Shown: piece by piece, positions 53,691 to 64,000 of the stretch
How the letters are laid out: the number at the start of each line of letters is the position of its first letter
Numbering within the stretch: the stretch's first letter is position 1
Origin: Brasenia schreberi
Lineage: Eukaryota > Streptophyta > Magnoliopsida > Nymphaeales > Cabombaceae
Assembly (NCBI GenBank): GCA_036023115.1
Contig: JAYKKT010000091.1
Span: 28,152,001-28,216,000, forward strand
Length of the DNA stretch: 64,000 nucleotides
Reading direction: 5' to 3'
Notes under the pieces: generated by a model
What the model was told of the DNA's origin: nothing
The model's database searches: none
The model's input: only the letters and a program-made list of their open reading frames with translations
Position numbers and translations under genes: made by a program

Positions 53691-55107
53691 CAAAACTTTG
53701 CTAGCAAAAATTATGTGCAAGCGTGTCAACAAGTTTACTCAAACTTCCAAATAGATTTATTTGACTATTCGGCGATTGTAGACAAGTAGGTTCTTATCAT
53801 CATAAGCCTTCCTAAACCAATGTTTAAGGGTCAGCCTAGAAACTTAAAAAGAATGATTTTATAATCTGGGATTTTCTCAAAACAATTTCTACTCAAAACG
53901 ACTTTTGAAAAAAATATGTTTTTCACTTGGTCAAACCAATTGATGTTATGTAAAATAGAATTGGTCCTATTTTTACAGTAGGAGAGTTTTTTTGGTTATT
54001 TTATGAGGATCCAAAAATCTCAAAAATTGTACCTAAGTGAGAGTTAGGTATAGAGCTTTATTGAAGAATTTTATTTATATTTTTGGATCTTTGAATGATC
54101 GAAATTAAACCTAGAGAAAATTTCTAACAGAATGCAATTCTGAAATTTATAACAATATCTTTGACTGAGATAGAGAGTTTCAGTAAAATATTTATATCTT
54201 TGTATATAGGATTCCCATTTCTATGAAAATGGTGAATTTAGAAAGCTATGTATGTCGTCTTTCCAACGAAACTATTTTCAAGGTATTTGGATATCTAAGG
54301 CCGAGTTATGATAGTTTTACTAGATGTATGTCAAAGAAATTTTAGCACAAGCAGGTTTTATTTTGGGTTGAGACTGATTCTTAATGATTTTTTTACTCAA
54401 CCTCACTCATGTCCAAAATTTTTGAGAATTTTATAAGATGTTAGCCGGTGAGTGTATCACTCATGAAAAAAATTCATAATATTTTGTTGAGAGATGAGGG
54501 ATAGAAAATTTTGGAATCAGACAAGATTTATGGAGTATGCTGAAATCTGCAAAACTTTCTTTGTAGAAACTAATGATACATCCGATTAGATCTTTAATGA
54601 TTTAATGATCATTCAAAGAATTTTATTGGAGATTTGTGATCATGTAGGGAGGTGCTCATCTACATATAAATCCCCAGGCATCTCTCGCGAGGATGATTGC
54701 TCTCTTGAAATAATTTATTGGAGACTTGTACCCGTAATACAAACTTATAGAAGTTGAATCCACCATAAGAGTGATTACATACTTATATCATTGTATGTAA
54801 ACATGACAACTATGTCCTCTTATGACTTCTTGAATTGATTTGGAGGCAATCAAGACAACAAAGAAATAGGAGAAGGGATAATATTAGATATAAGTATAGA
54901 ACAGATGATGATGTATAAGATACAACATTTATTGAGGTAGAAGAAACAAAATATCATACAAGTGGTGATCTCTCTTAAAGGGATAATATTAAATATAAGC
55001 ATAGAACAGATGAGGATGTATAAGATACAACATATATTAAGGTAGGAGAAATAAAATATCATACAAGTGGTGATCTCTCTTACCTTTGGCTTATTACATT
55101 TATCACT
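53691..55107 (-). repeat. Minus-strand K-type LTR fragment (N)
   Basis: The reverse complement of 53691-53950 matches the U5 end of LTR K, including the AAGTTT / AAACTT hairpin and the CCTACTTGTC motif. Similarity continues toward 54600. No TGTAAACA start is found, so the LTR is truncated before integrase sequence resumes at 55108. Confidence 0.55.
54877..55082. repeat. Two tandem 103-base repeats
   Basis: GGGATAATATTA starts copies at 54877 and 54980. The copies share ATACAAGTGGTGATCTCTCTTA at their ends (first 20 bases matched here) and differ at about ten sites. Confidence 0.8.
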
Positions 55108-55975
55108 AGTCCATGGCCTTTCACCATGTGGGCATTTGACATCATTGGACCAATTTCACCAATAGCATCCAATAGATACAGGTTCATCATAAGAGTCATT
55201 GAATATTCTTCTAAATGGGTTGAAGCTACGTCCTTGGCAAATGTCTAAGGGCAGCATATAGTGGGATTCATTAAGAAAAATATATTGGCTAGGTTTAGAG
55301 TCCCAAGGGACCTAGTATCAGATAATGACACTCCGTTCAAAAATGAGAAAGTGAAAAGGTTGTGTAAGACTTATGGTATCACACAACACTTCTCATCACC
55401 ATATTACCCTTAAGACAACGGCTAAGCCGAAGCCACAAACAAAACCCTAATAAGCATCATTGAGAAAATATTAGAAAAAAGTAGAACATAGCATGAGAAG
55501 TTAGATGAGGCATTATGGGCTTATAGGACTTCTATCTGCACTCTAACAAATGCCACCTTTTGAATTGGTCTATAGCACAAATAGCGTACTTTACATTCAC
55601 ACCAAGTTGCACTCATTTCATACATCCATTGCACTTGATTTACCTGTAGAGATCCTACAATAAGATAGACTTGCCGAACTTGACTTTTTTTATGAAAAAA
55701 GGCTTCTTACCATGGATCATGCGTAGGCATACCGGCAAAGGATAGCCCAACATTATGAGAAACACATGAAAACTCATCATTTTAAGGTAGGAGATCTTGT
55801 ATTGAAAATCATACACCAGTGGGGCCCACATCCTCTTAGAAAGTGACTCAAGTGGGAAGGTCCCTATATCATAAGAGGAGAAATGACCAACAATGCGTAT
55901 TGGTTAATTGATACCGAGGGAAGAAACTTGGTAGACCATATAAATACCCAATATCTAAAAAGATATTATGTTTAG
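55108..55975 (+). pseudogene. Integrase remnant (element K or M)
   Basis: The translation follows the E integrase from PWPFTMWAFDIIGPI through SDNDTPFKNE and AEATNKTLISIIEK to the C-terminal end KRYYV and its TAG at 55973. Several in-frame stops and at least one frameshift are present. The zinc domain is absent. All three catalytic positions are still readable. I assign it to K because the LTR that follows is K-like. Confidence 0.75.
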
Positions 55976-57067
55976 TGTCTATCACCAATTCTTTTGAAAT
56001 GATTTTTGCAAATAGATCTTCTTTAATTTCATGAAGAGGGGACCAAGTTGAATATATGTCTCCTAACTAGGAATTAATGCTTTATGAAAAGTGAAGTGTT
56101 TTCAAAATCATTAAATGACATTTCAAAGTCATTATTTTAAAGATAGGGCTTACATAAAAATAGCAAAATATTTTTAAATAGTATATGCTATTGTGAAATG
56201 TGGTACACTTAATTAGAATGAGTATGTATAGGGATAAGTTGTTTCCCCATCTCATTCTCTTCAAAGAAATTGAAAAAAGGCAAAAATAGAAGAAAAAGAA
56301 AAAAAGAAAGAAAATAAACCTCCAATATAGAGGTCTTCCTACAAAAGAAAGAAAAAGAAAACCCAAAACTCAAAGAGCATTTTCTCAAAATATCTTCTTC
56401 TTTATACCTTGTGACACTTTAGAAGGGACCACGAGAATTCTTCCTATATCCCTACAAACTTATCCAAAAATAGAAAAAGTCAGTCATTATAATCCTAAAG
56501 TAGGAATAGAACCTACCAATTAGGAAAATGGAGTTTTAAAATGTTGTTAAGTTTTCCAACAATAGAAGCCTCTATGAAGTAATGGAGAATTAAGATCAAA
56601 GTGAAGGAAAATAAAAGAGATGAAAGTCCTTTTAGATGGAAACAAAAGGCAAATATTCTTTTAAAATGATTTTTATAAAACCCAAGGCATCGAGCAAATG
56701 AGCATGGAAGCCACCCCATTTAGGCCAGCCTGCCTTCATAGAATCTAGCCAAGCTCTCAAAATATTCCCTAGAGGTCTCCAACACACTCAATTCAATGAC
56801 ATCTCACACACCTCATGTACATGTGCATCCATAATGGCATTGTTCATGTATGGTCCTTGTATGGGTCAGCTATGATTCATGTTGAGTCTCCCTTTGGCTA
56901 GAAGTCCTCTCCCTATCGGAGTTAGGGAAGTCTAAGTCCAAGAAAGGAGACTATCAAGAAAACGGAAGGTTCATACTCTTAAGAGACCTTTGGGAAGAAA
57001 AAATTTTTGAGGGTGTAATTTTTTGCAATTAACCAAATAAATTTGATTAATGACAAAGAGGAGCATT
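55976..57067 (+). other. 3' untranslated region of element K
   Basis: Aligns with the 3' regions of E and C at low identity. The hairpin equivalent to ACCACGG/CCGTGGT reads CTTGTG (56408-56413) with CACGAG (56430-56435). Near 57033 an imperfect inverted repeat (AACCAAAT / ATTTGATT) is followed by GACAAAGAGGAGC, a weakened polypurine tract. Confidence 0.6.
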
Positions 57068-57830
57068 TGTGAACACCCAAAAATTTTCCCTCACAAAAAA
57101 ATTGTTGTCGCATGTCTTTTCAAAATTTCATTGTTTTTAAAAATATTTCTAAAGAATCAAAAGGAAAATATTTGAAAATTTCATGGTTTTTAGATATAAT
57201 TTTTAAAAAGAAAATATTTGAAACCAGAATAAAATCTTACCTACAAAAATGTCACATAAGAAGGAGCGAGATCTTAAGAGGTTCACCAGATCAAGAGTTT
57301 AAAGCAGCTCATGGTGTAGCAAGTTGACCAAGGTGCAACCAATGAACCAAACAAAGTCAAGGTGGGACGAGCTGGAAGCAATGGGCTAAACCAAATCAAA
57401 ACAAGGATGGATTACATAAGACCAGTTGACCAAAGCAAGGTCAAATTTTTGGGATTTTTGGATCCCAAAAAATAACAAAAAAATATAAACTCCTTTATTG
57501 GAAAATAGAGCCTATTCTGTTTTACAGGATAAAAACTGGTTTAGCAAAGTGAAAAGTATATCTTTTTAAAAAAGTTGTTTTGGGTGGAAATTGTTTTGGA
57601 AAATCTCAGATTCTTAAATTACTCTTTCTTAGTGTCAAGGCTAATCCTTGAATGCCGGTTCAAGAAGGCCTATGATGATAAGAACTTACTTCTCCACAAT
57701 CGTCGAATAGTCAGATAAAATTTATTTTCAAGTTTTAGTAAACTTGTTGGCATGCTAGCGCATAATTTTTGCAAGCAAAGTTTTAAGTTGAGACAAGACT
57801 GAAAAATTTTGTTTAAAACTTTATAATGGG
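57068..57830 (+). repeat. 3' LTR of element K, shortened
   Basis: Starts TGTGAACACCC like LTR K. It lacks a middle section and fades at about 57830 without a clear TTTACA end. Hairpin 1 reads CTTGAATGCCGGTTCAAG; hairpin 2 (CAAGTTT / AAACTTG, with an extra T) is at 57729-57746, followed by TGGCATGCTA. Confidence 0.65.
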
Positions 57831-58104
57831 CCAAGCACAAATAATCCAATATCTATTATATCAAATGTATTCACTCTCTAATTTACCTCTAGTGCGCAAT
57901 GCCCAATAGCTAAATTGCACATAAGCAATCCTTTTATGGCATTTAGGATGGTCGTTTTAACATGGGACACAATTTTTTTATAGGCAAGTAGGGTTGATCG
58001 AGAGGGCCCATCCAGTTTTAGATTGGGCATATCAAATTAATAACCTTCTACTTTAAAGTTCTTTTGAGTCGAACCCGCTAGTCAAAAGAACAATGTTGTT
58101 TGTT
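57831..58104. other. Intergenic stretch, nothing recognised
   Basis: AT-rich single-copy-looking DNA without a convincing frame or repeat on either strand. Confidence 0.4.
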
Positions 58105-58187
58105 AGGGATGGCAACGGGCCACATAGGTCAGGGATGAATATACCTATGCCCAGGCCCGACCTAAACCTTGATGAGTTATATATATA

Positions 58188-59843
58188 TGATCCTTTGACT
58201 GTAGACCCTTAATGATGGTTGTGTAACAAGGCTCCTACGTGGGAACTACCTAACAACTCTAGCACATTAGGATGGACTCTACCATAGTCAATAGGCACCC
58301 TTTGCTTTGAACCTTAATAAGAGTCTCACATATGAGTTATAAGTGTATCACAACCACATACTTTTCTTCGCTTTCAATATATTTATATTGCTTTCTTATT
58401 ACAAGTTCTCTTACTATTACTCTCAATTGACCCTTTTAATCATCAGTCTTTAAGCTTTCGTTGAATAGCTACAACTTGGTAAAGGATTGTTAGGTTGTGC
58501 GCAACCTAGCATTAGTCATGAGTTTCAAGTCATTAGGTGATTCTAACATCAGAGTATTAACGAGTTTTGGACACACCCTCCAAATTGACAGAGAGAAAGG
58601 TAACTCGCCCTTATCAACTTTGCCTATGTTTACATCATGACCATTGAGATTGTTGGCGACTCGTTGGACATAAAAAGGAGAAGTCAAATGTCATACTAGT
58701 GACCAACCATGTTGAAACATCAAGTGTTCTATCAGAAGTCGATGTGTGACTTACAAGGCTCGAAAAGCTTGTAAGACATGATTTTGTTGTAGCTCGTGCT
58801 ACAAATGACTTCGATCGACTGATGGGTGAGATGACCACCACAGTAAGGACATTGAACGACACAGGATTCTCGTAAGCATACAGGTGACATTGCGAGTCTT
58901 CGTTTGGAGTACATGAAGCAACGCATCCAACATAGAAAACAGTGTGATGACCTGATTGTAGAGACTCGAAGAGAGGCACAATAGGAGATTGATGTACAAC
59001 ACTCCAAGACACTATCGACTATACATAACTTCTATGCTGATCAATAGGAGTGGCGTGATTTTGCCAACTCTTCCATATGAAGGCAACAATACGTATAAAA
59101 GAGTAGATGTACTAGAAACAGTACAATGGTCTTATCATGAGGCAATACGCTATGATGGTCTAGAAGGATAACGATCCTCAACAAGTCATCTCAAGAGTGG
59201 GGGACAAGGCATTTCAATTGGAGCCCATTCATGACCGAATGCAAATTATCTTTCATACGAGCAAATCTAAGGCATATCATGTAGACATAGAACATGCAAA
59301 CCGTAGCTACTATGGATACCTTTGTCCTAGAGGATAAGAGGAGTTGCGAAAGACAAAGGTACAATGGATTGAGAAGCGAATGGTGCGTCAAAGTTCTGAA
59401 AGAGATACAATAACACCACTAACGAAGCTTGCCGAGATAGTGAACCACTAACGAAGCTTGCCGAGATAGTGAAGTGCTTAAGTAGAAGAGAATGGGACCC
59501 TTTGATCACACACCCTTAATGATGGCTGTGTAACCAAACCCTTATGTGAGAACTACCTAGCAACTCTAGTGCATTAGGATGAGACCCAACCACAATTAGG
59601 GTGCACCCTCTGCTTTCATGTTTAATAAGAGCCCGCATCTGAGTTATAAACGTGTCCCAGGCCACACACTTTTTTTTGCTTTCAATACACTTACATTGCT
59701 TTCTTATTTACACTCGAGTTTTCTTACTATTACTCCCAATCGACTCTACCAATTATTCGTCTTTAAGCTTTCGTTGAACCACTGCAACCTAACACTCGTT
59801 GCAAGTTCTCCGTCGTTGGGTGATTCCAATATGAGGGTGTGAC

Positions 59844-59844
<1 letters not shown>
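58188..59844. mobile_element. Small LTR-type element (1.66 kb), coding capacity lost
   Basis: Direct repeats of about 374 (58188-58561) and 352 bases (59493-59844) bound a 0.9 kb interior. The repeats begin TG and the second ends GTGACA. Both share CCCTTAATGATGG, AACTACCTA, TTCTTACTATTACTC and GTCTTTAAGCTTTCGTTGAA. TTATAT-like sequence lies on both outer sides. The interior has scraps reading VTNHVETSSVLSEVDV and LTRLEKLVRHDF, then FQLEPIHDRMQIIF, with many stops. No RT or PBS could be identified, so the LTR-element interpretation rests on the paired repeats. Confidence 0.5.
59416..59473. repeat. Two perfect tandem 29-base copies
   Basis: CCACTAACGAAGCTTGCCGA plus nine more bases is repeated without a difference, starting at 59416 and 59445. 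It is a recent local duplication in the interior of the small LTR element. Confidence 0.9.

Positions 59845-59845
<1 letters not shown>

Positions 59846-59911
<66 letters not shown>
59846..59911. repeat. (TA)n microsatellite
   Basis: About 33 uninterrupted TA units directly follow the second direct repeat of the small element. A short ATATATAT is also at 58180-58188 before its first repeat, so the element may have landed in a TA tract. Confidence 0.95.
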
Positions 59912-59914
<3 letters not shown>

Positions 59915-60476
59915 AGAGATCATAATTCAAGCCTATACTCATCCATGCTTAATTCTACTTAAAGATGTGAATTGTTTGATTGTTGAGATTTTAAGAAAGA
60001 AACTACAGTATAATAATAATTTTTATTTTTATTTTAAAACTCAATTGTTGATCTCACTTATTGAATGCTTGAGATTTTTAAGGATGTTTGAGAACAATCA
60101 ATGTGTGCATTTACTACATTCTCTCTCTATATGAATATAAACATATATTTGAACTATATATATATATACAAACACTCATATACATAAATAAATAATATAT
60201 ATTTGTATGCTTCTATATATATAGATGGGTATCGGTCGAGGTATCAGGTCGGATATGGATCAGTTATCGGTATTTCCCACTCCGTTTAGGGAGGACCGGG
60301 TTGGGTCCAATCAATATTGCCATCCTTACTTTTTGTGCAGTTTTAAGCATGAAACGGAACTTTGGAAGAGGATTTTTTCAGTAATCAAATTTTGATGTAT
60401 TGTGAATCGTTGCTTTTTATAGCTCCTCGCAGGACCATTTGCTCACTTAAATTCGTAGCCTTTTCCAGCAAGCAAG

Positions 60477-60485
<9 letters not shown>

Positions 60486-60540
<55 letters not shown>
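60486..60540. repeat. (GA)n microsatellite abutting a start codon
   Basis: About 27 GA units end directly before the ATG at 60541, so the tract forms the last part of the 5' untranslated region of the gene described next. GA-rich leaders are common in plant genes. Confidence 0.9.
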
Positions 60541-60544
<4 letters not shown>

Positions 60545-61444
60545 ATCGCCTGAGGAGATCGGGTACCTCAAATTTCGCAAAGATGCCCCTTCCCGACCTT
60601 AAGAGGAAGGCCTCCAATTCATGGTCTGCTGTTCAGGACACGTATTTTTCCATTAAGGTATTGTCCTTCTTTCATCTTGCCGATTATAGTTCGACTTTTT
60701 CCCTTTTCGGAAGAAAATAGTGATTTTTTGTTGATTTGGTTTCTGGATTAATAGGATGTGTTTGAGAGTCACAGAGTGGTTTTCACGATTGGAACTTCCA
60801 TGGCTTCTATTGCAACTGCATGGGCAGGTACTGCTTCAGCTTGTTTTCATGCGTCATTGTGTTCGTTTGGTTTCATGAAGACGAGGTTTTAGGATCACTT
60901 ATTTTCTACAATGCACTGCTCTCCATGGCCCCCACTTTATGCGTACGATGGTCACATGCTTCTGGTTTATCTTAGACGGTGTCAATCAAAGGTTGGGGGA
61001 AGGGGGGGAGAGGGGACTATGAGATTCCCCATCGTAGATTTTGATGAGAAATATGCCTTTTATAGACGGTCTCCATCTAATATGAAGTAAAATTGAAAAT
61101 AATATTTTTTTCATTTTACAGATGAAACAATTTTGAATTGAAGACTGCATCTTCTTAGCATTTGATTTATGGGAAAACAAAGAACTACATAAAGGAAAAT
61201 GTGAAAATTAAAATACAGGCCATAATCTTATTACTCCGACCAAAATCTAATCTTTACCGTAAAATATTCTTCTTACGTATGTCTGTTCTAATTTACTGTT
61301 TCTGGATCTTCTGAGTGTTAACCTCTGCATGCATTTCGGTTAGTGCTCAATTGTTTTCTATGGTTGCCTGTTATCCTAGGTTATTCTTTACGATATCTTC
61401 ATCAAGCTAAAGTTGAACAAAGGCTCGATTCAATTGAGCAAGCA
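60541..61444 (+). CDS. Small membrane-anchored protein of unknown function, exons 1-3 (partial)
   Basis: Three exons with GT/AG borders and matching phases: 60541-60657, 60755-60827 and 61380-61444. They give 85 codons without a stop. Residues 1-39 are basic and include PLPDLKRK. Residues 47-67 form a hydrophobic segment (VVFTIGTSMASIATAWAGYS) that fits a single transmembrane helix, followed by a charged stretch (AKVEQRLDSIEQA) with coiled-coil character. It resembles a plant protein family of unknown function that I recall only loosely, so I give no name. The reading frame continues past a donor-like CA|GTAAGC. No convincing fourth exon follows before retroelement sequence begins, so the gene is either interrupted or continues beyond 64000. 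Confidence 0.6.
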
Positions 61445-62070
61445 GTAAGCACTCTTCTCATGACAGTATAAATTTTGAAACTTGTAATGCATTGATGTGT
61501 AAGTATCTATTATTCAACTTCGTAATGGGTGATAGGGCACCCTGAAATGGATGCAGCCACTCCTGTAATTCTTTGTATTGATGCTGCTGACAATCAATTT
61601 ACTAGAAACTAATAAAGCTAGCATATTTCCCTTTGGTGCAAAGAAAGTTCCAACAGTTTCAGATTGGAATCAAACTTGGAGACCCTTGATGGGCATACTG
61701 ATGAATTTGTCTAAAATATTAAGGCTTGTTTACTTAAGTCTTAAACATTATGGTTTACAGGAAATGTCAGCTTCTGATATGAAACTTATTGAAGATGAGA
61801 TTCACTTTTTTAACGTATTCTTTTTCTTGATTTAGAAGATTTCTTTATATTTTTTGTATCAGATTACACTTGTTGCTTTTGTTAGTAGTTTCACCTAGGT
61901 AACATCTCGCATGTATTGCATAAGTTGGTTCTTTCATGAGTAACTAATGGGTACAATGTTTTCAAGATCCCATATAATTTATGTTTCTCTTAGCTATCAA
62001 TTACCATATCAATGCATGGACTTTGTACCTAGGTCTTAGGCTTACCTTTGGAAACCGATATTGCTTTAAG
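61445..62070 (+). other. Probable intron 3 sequence
   Basis: AT-rich DNA after the third exon. The open frame at 61578-61835 starts in this intron. Its end (EMSASDMKLIEDEIHFFN, preceded by TTTACAG) is in a frame compatible with exon 3 and could be an alternative last exon ending at TAG 61833-61835, but support is weak. Confidence 0.4.
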
Positions 62071-63240
62071 TGCCCACCTTGAATATTAAGTTTGCAAATC
62101 CGGGGTTGTGACTTTCGAAATTTTCAAAATGTTTTTTTTAAAAGTGATGCATGGAAATTATCAAATTTTCAAACAAAATTTTATATCATGTTATTTCAAT
62201 TTTTTTTAGAGTGTTTACATATGTCCCTCTTTGGCATTAATCCAAATTTGTTTGGTTAATGGCAAAGAAGAAAACACCCCCTTGAGTATTCTTCCCAGAT
62301 TTTCTTGAGAGTATGGATCTCTCCTTTGTTCCATAGCATCTCTTTTCTTGGATTTATCTCATTCGAAAAGGAGGAGATTTTAGCTAAAGGGGACTTGACA
62401 TGGAATCTGAATGCCTAGTCCTATGATGACCATGCATGGACGACCCTTTTTGCGGATGCATGTGTGCATGGAGTGTGAAGTGGGTTTTTAGAGACCCCTA
62501 CATCTAATTTGGGAGTTTGGGAAGAAACCTATGAAGGTCGGCTGCCCAAAGTAGGATGATTGTCATATTGTTTCATTTAATATTTCAGGTTTTGAAAGTT
62601 TATTTCAAAAAGAAACTCCCTTTGGTTTATCACTTGGGTTTTAATACCCACTATTTAGTTAGAAAACTTTGAATAACATTTCAAAATTTGATTTCTCACA
62701 CAACAAGGTCTAATCCTCAAACAAAATGAAATCCAAATGGGTAGGTCCTATTCCTACTCTTGGATTATAATGACAAACTTTTTCTTCGTTGGGATAAACT
62801 GTGGGGGTTTTAGGAAAGAGTTTCCCACGGTCCCTGTTGAAGCATCCTGTGGTATGAGGCAAAGAGACTTTTGATGGAGAATTACTCTTTTTGAGCTTTT
62901 GACTTTTCTTTTTCTTTTCTTTTGAAGGGATCCTCTATATTGGAGGTTTTGTTTTTCTCCCTTTTCTTTTTGATTTTTGCCAATTTTCCTTTTGAAGAGA
63001 AATGAAGCGGGAAAAAATAATTTATCTCTTTAGATACCCGATCTAGACAAGTATATCCCATTTCCTAATAGCACCTATCATTTGAAAATATTTTGCTATT
63101 TTGAACTAGGCCTCATCTTCTAAGCCAAAGATTTTAAAAATGTTATCAAATGATTTTAAAAGCTCTACTTTTCATGAAGCATTAGTTCCCTAATTCAGGG
63201 TCATACAATCAATTTTGGTCCTCTCAAAAAATTCAAAGGA
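62071..63240 (-). mobile_element. Minus-strand 3' end of a Tat element (3' UTR and LTR stub)
   Basis: On the minus strand from 63240: a 3' untranslated region homologous to that of E and C (ACCACAGG ... CCGTGG hairpin at about 62855-62826, the GAGGATCC block), then an inverted repeat around CAAACAAATTTGG, a weak polypurine tract and an LTR start TGTAAACACTC at 62219. The LTR is recognisable for only 100-150 bases. Where it ends toward the gene is uncertain. Confidence 0.65.
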
Positions 63241-64000
63241 GATCCATAAGATGTCTTTCTTTTTTGCTCTAAAATGTTCCATAAGACATCTTAAAAGGTG
63301 AATCACTTCAATAATAGAGTGACATGAATCCAAATTGGTTCTCTGTTGTACTCGATACTTGTCTTAACCTACGTTCGATAATTTTTTCTCATAATTTCAT
63401 AGTACGGCTTATTAACTTGATACCCCGATAATTCATACAATTCTGAATGTCTCCTTTGTTCTTATATATGGGTATAAGTGTACTCTTTCTCCGTTACTCA
63501 AACATCTTTTGGTTTCTTCATATTTTAAGCTAAGTGATTCCTGTTTCTCGTAGGATTTTCTAAACTTCTATAGGAATATTGTCTGGTCCTAACAATTTAC
63601 CACCCTTTATATGTTTAAGAGTCTCTTTGACTTCATTCTTTTGAATACGTCGGTAGAAATTATGGTTTATATACTTTTTTGATTTTGCTAACTCTCCTAA
63701 ACTAATACTAACATCTTTATTTTCATTAAAAAGCTTATAAAAATAGTTTTTCCATCTATTTTTTATATCATCATTTGCCACTAGAATTTTCTCATCCTCG
63801 TCTTTGATGCATCTAATATAATTAAGATCCTTAGTTTTCTTATCTCTAGCCCTATCCTTAAAATATCTCTTTCACCGTCTTTTGAGTTGAGTTATTTTAT
63901 ATAAATCCTCCTAAATTTTAGCTTTTGCTTCACAAATGGCCTTTTTCGTTTTCTTCTTTGCTTTCTTATAAGTCTCTAAAGTTTCATTAGTTTTCTTAGA
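63241..64000 (-). pseudogene. LINE reverse transcriptase fragment (RTE-like), minus strand
   Basis: Minus-strand translation from 64000 reads as the region just before and at the start of a plant LINE reverse transcriptase: CIKDEDEKILVANDDIKNRW, KNYFYKLFNENKD, RRIQKNEVKETLKHIKGG and GPDNIPIEV. Then come STLIPIYKNKGDIQNCMNYR, GIKLISRTMKL, ENQFGF and IIEVIHLLRCLMEHFRAKKK. Stops (for example after IPIEV) and a deletion after GFM break it. The catalytic YADD region is missing because the Tat fragment adjoins at about 63240; the 5' part lies beyond the window. Confidence 0.8.

Larger units (their letters stand above)
58105..60328. mobile_element. Possible degraded inverted-repeat DNA element
   Basis: The left end AGGGATGGCAAC (58105-58116) is matched by TTGCCATCCTTA (60317-60328) in inverse orientation. 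Inside both ends lie similar GC-rich stretches (GGCCC / CCGGGTTGGG). The interior holds a small LTR element and a TA microsatellite. The flanks (TTGTTTGT left, CTTTTTGT right) are only weakly alike as a target duplication. No transposase is visible. Confidence 0.3.

Noticed and set aside
60362..60544. 60-codon frame ending in an ER repeat upstream of the host gene
   Set aside because: Its second half is the (GA)n leader in another frame and it overlaps the start codon at 60541.
61578..61835. 85-codon open frame as an independent gene
   Set aside because: It has no family resemblance and lies in probable intron sequence; only its last 24 codons could be an alternative exon.

Overview
This window is plant nuclear DNA, almost certainly from a flowering plant. 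It is about 90% retrotransposon. The dominant component is Ty3/Gypsy elements of the Tat lineage: a gag-protease frame, RT, a first RNase H, a second RNase H of the archaeal type, then integrase, with 2-3.3 kb LTRs of the form TGTAAACACC...TCTACA. The only candidate host gene starts at 60541. I see no rRNA, tRNA, CRISPR or prokaryotic features.

Layout. 1-4766 is the 3' end of element A. 4767-9390 is the eroded element B, ending in a truncated LTR. 9391-12142 plus 40614-40802 is one minus-strand LTR (F), split by element C. C (12143-40608, TSD GAGCT) is a complete young element. A second complete young element, E (18983-33570, TSD CCACC), is inserted in its RT gene. 40803-44466 is a minus-strand, probably non-autonomous relative (H) with a reduced gag-like frame. 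44467-47777 holds possible exon scraps and a minus-strand LTR (J). 47778-57830 is an old K/M nest: element K invaded by M, then rearranged. 57831-60328 holds intergenic DNA, a degraded element with possible terminal inverted repeats, and a small LTR element inside it. 60541-61444 carries three exons of a small membrane-protein gene. 62071-63240 is a minus-strand 3' end of a Tat element, and 63241-64000 is a minus-strand LINE reverse transcriptase fragment.

E and C are the informative copies. In E the two LTRs differ at about 15 sites in 3.29 kb by eye; C is similar. C keeps an open pol frame (interrupted only by E) but has two stops in gag. E has an intact gag but two frameshifts downstream. 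Neither looks fully autonomous in this copy.

The most interesting signal is non-coding. Across LTR families whose other sequence has diverged, the last part of the LTR (U5) keeps two hairpins whose arms change in a compensating way. The second hairpin is followed at once by TGGCACGCCC, a copy of the first ten bases of the true primer-binding site about 95 bases downstream. A second conserved set of hairpins lies in the 3' untranslated region and just before the polypurine tract. Splice-acceptor-like sites recur before gag and before pol.
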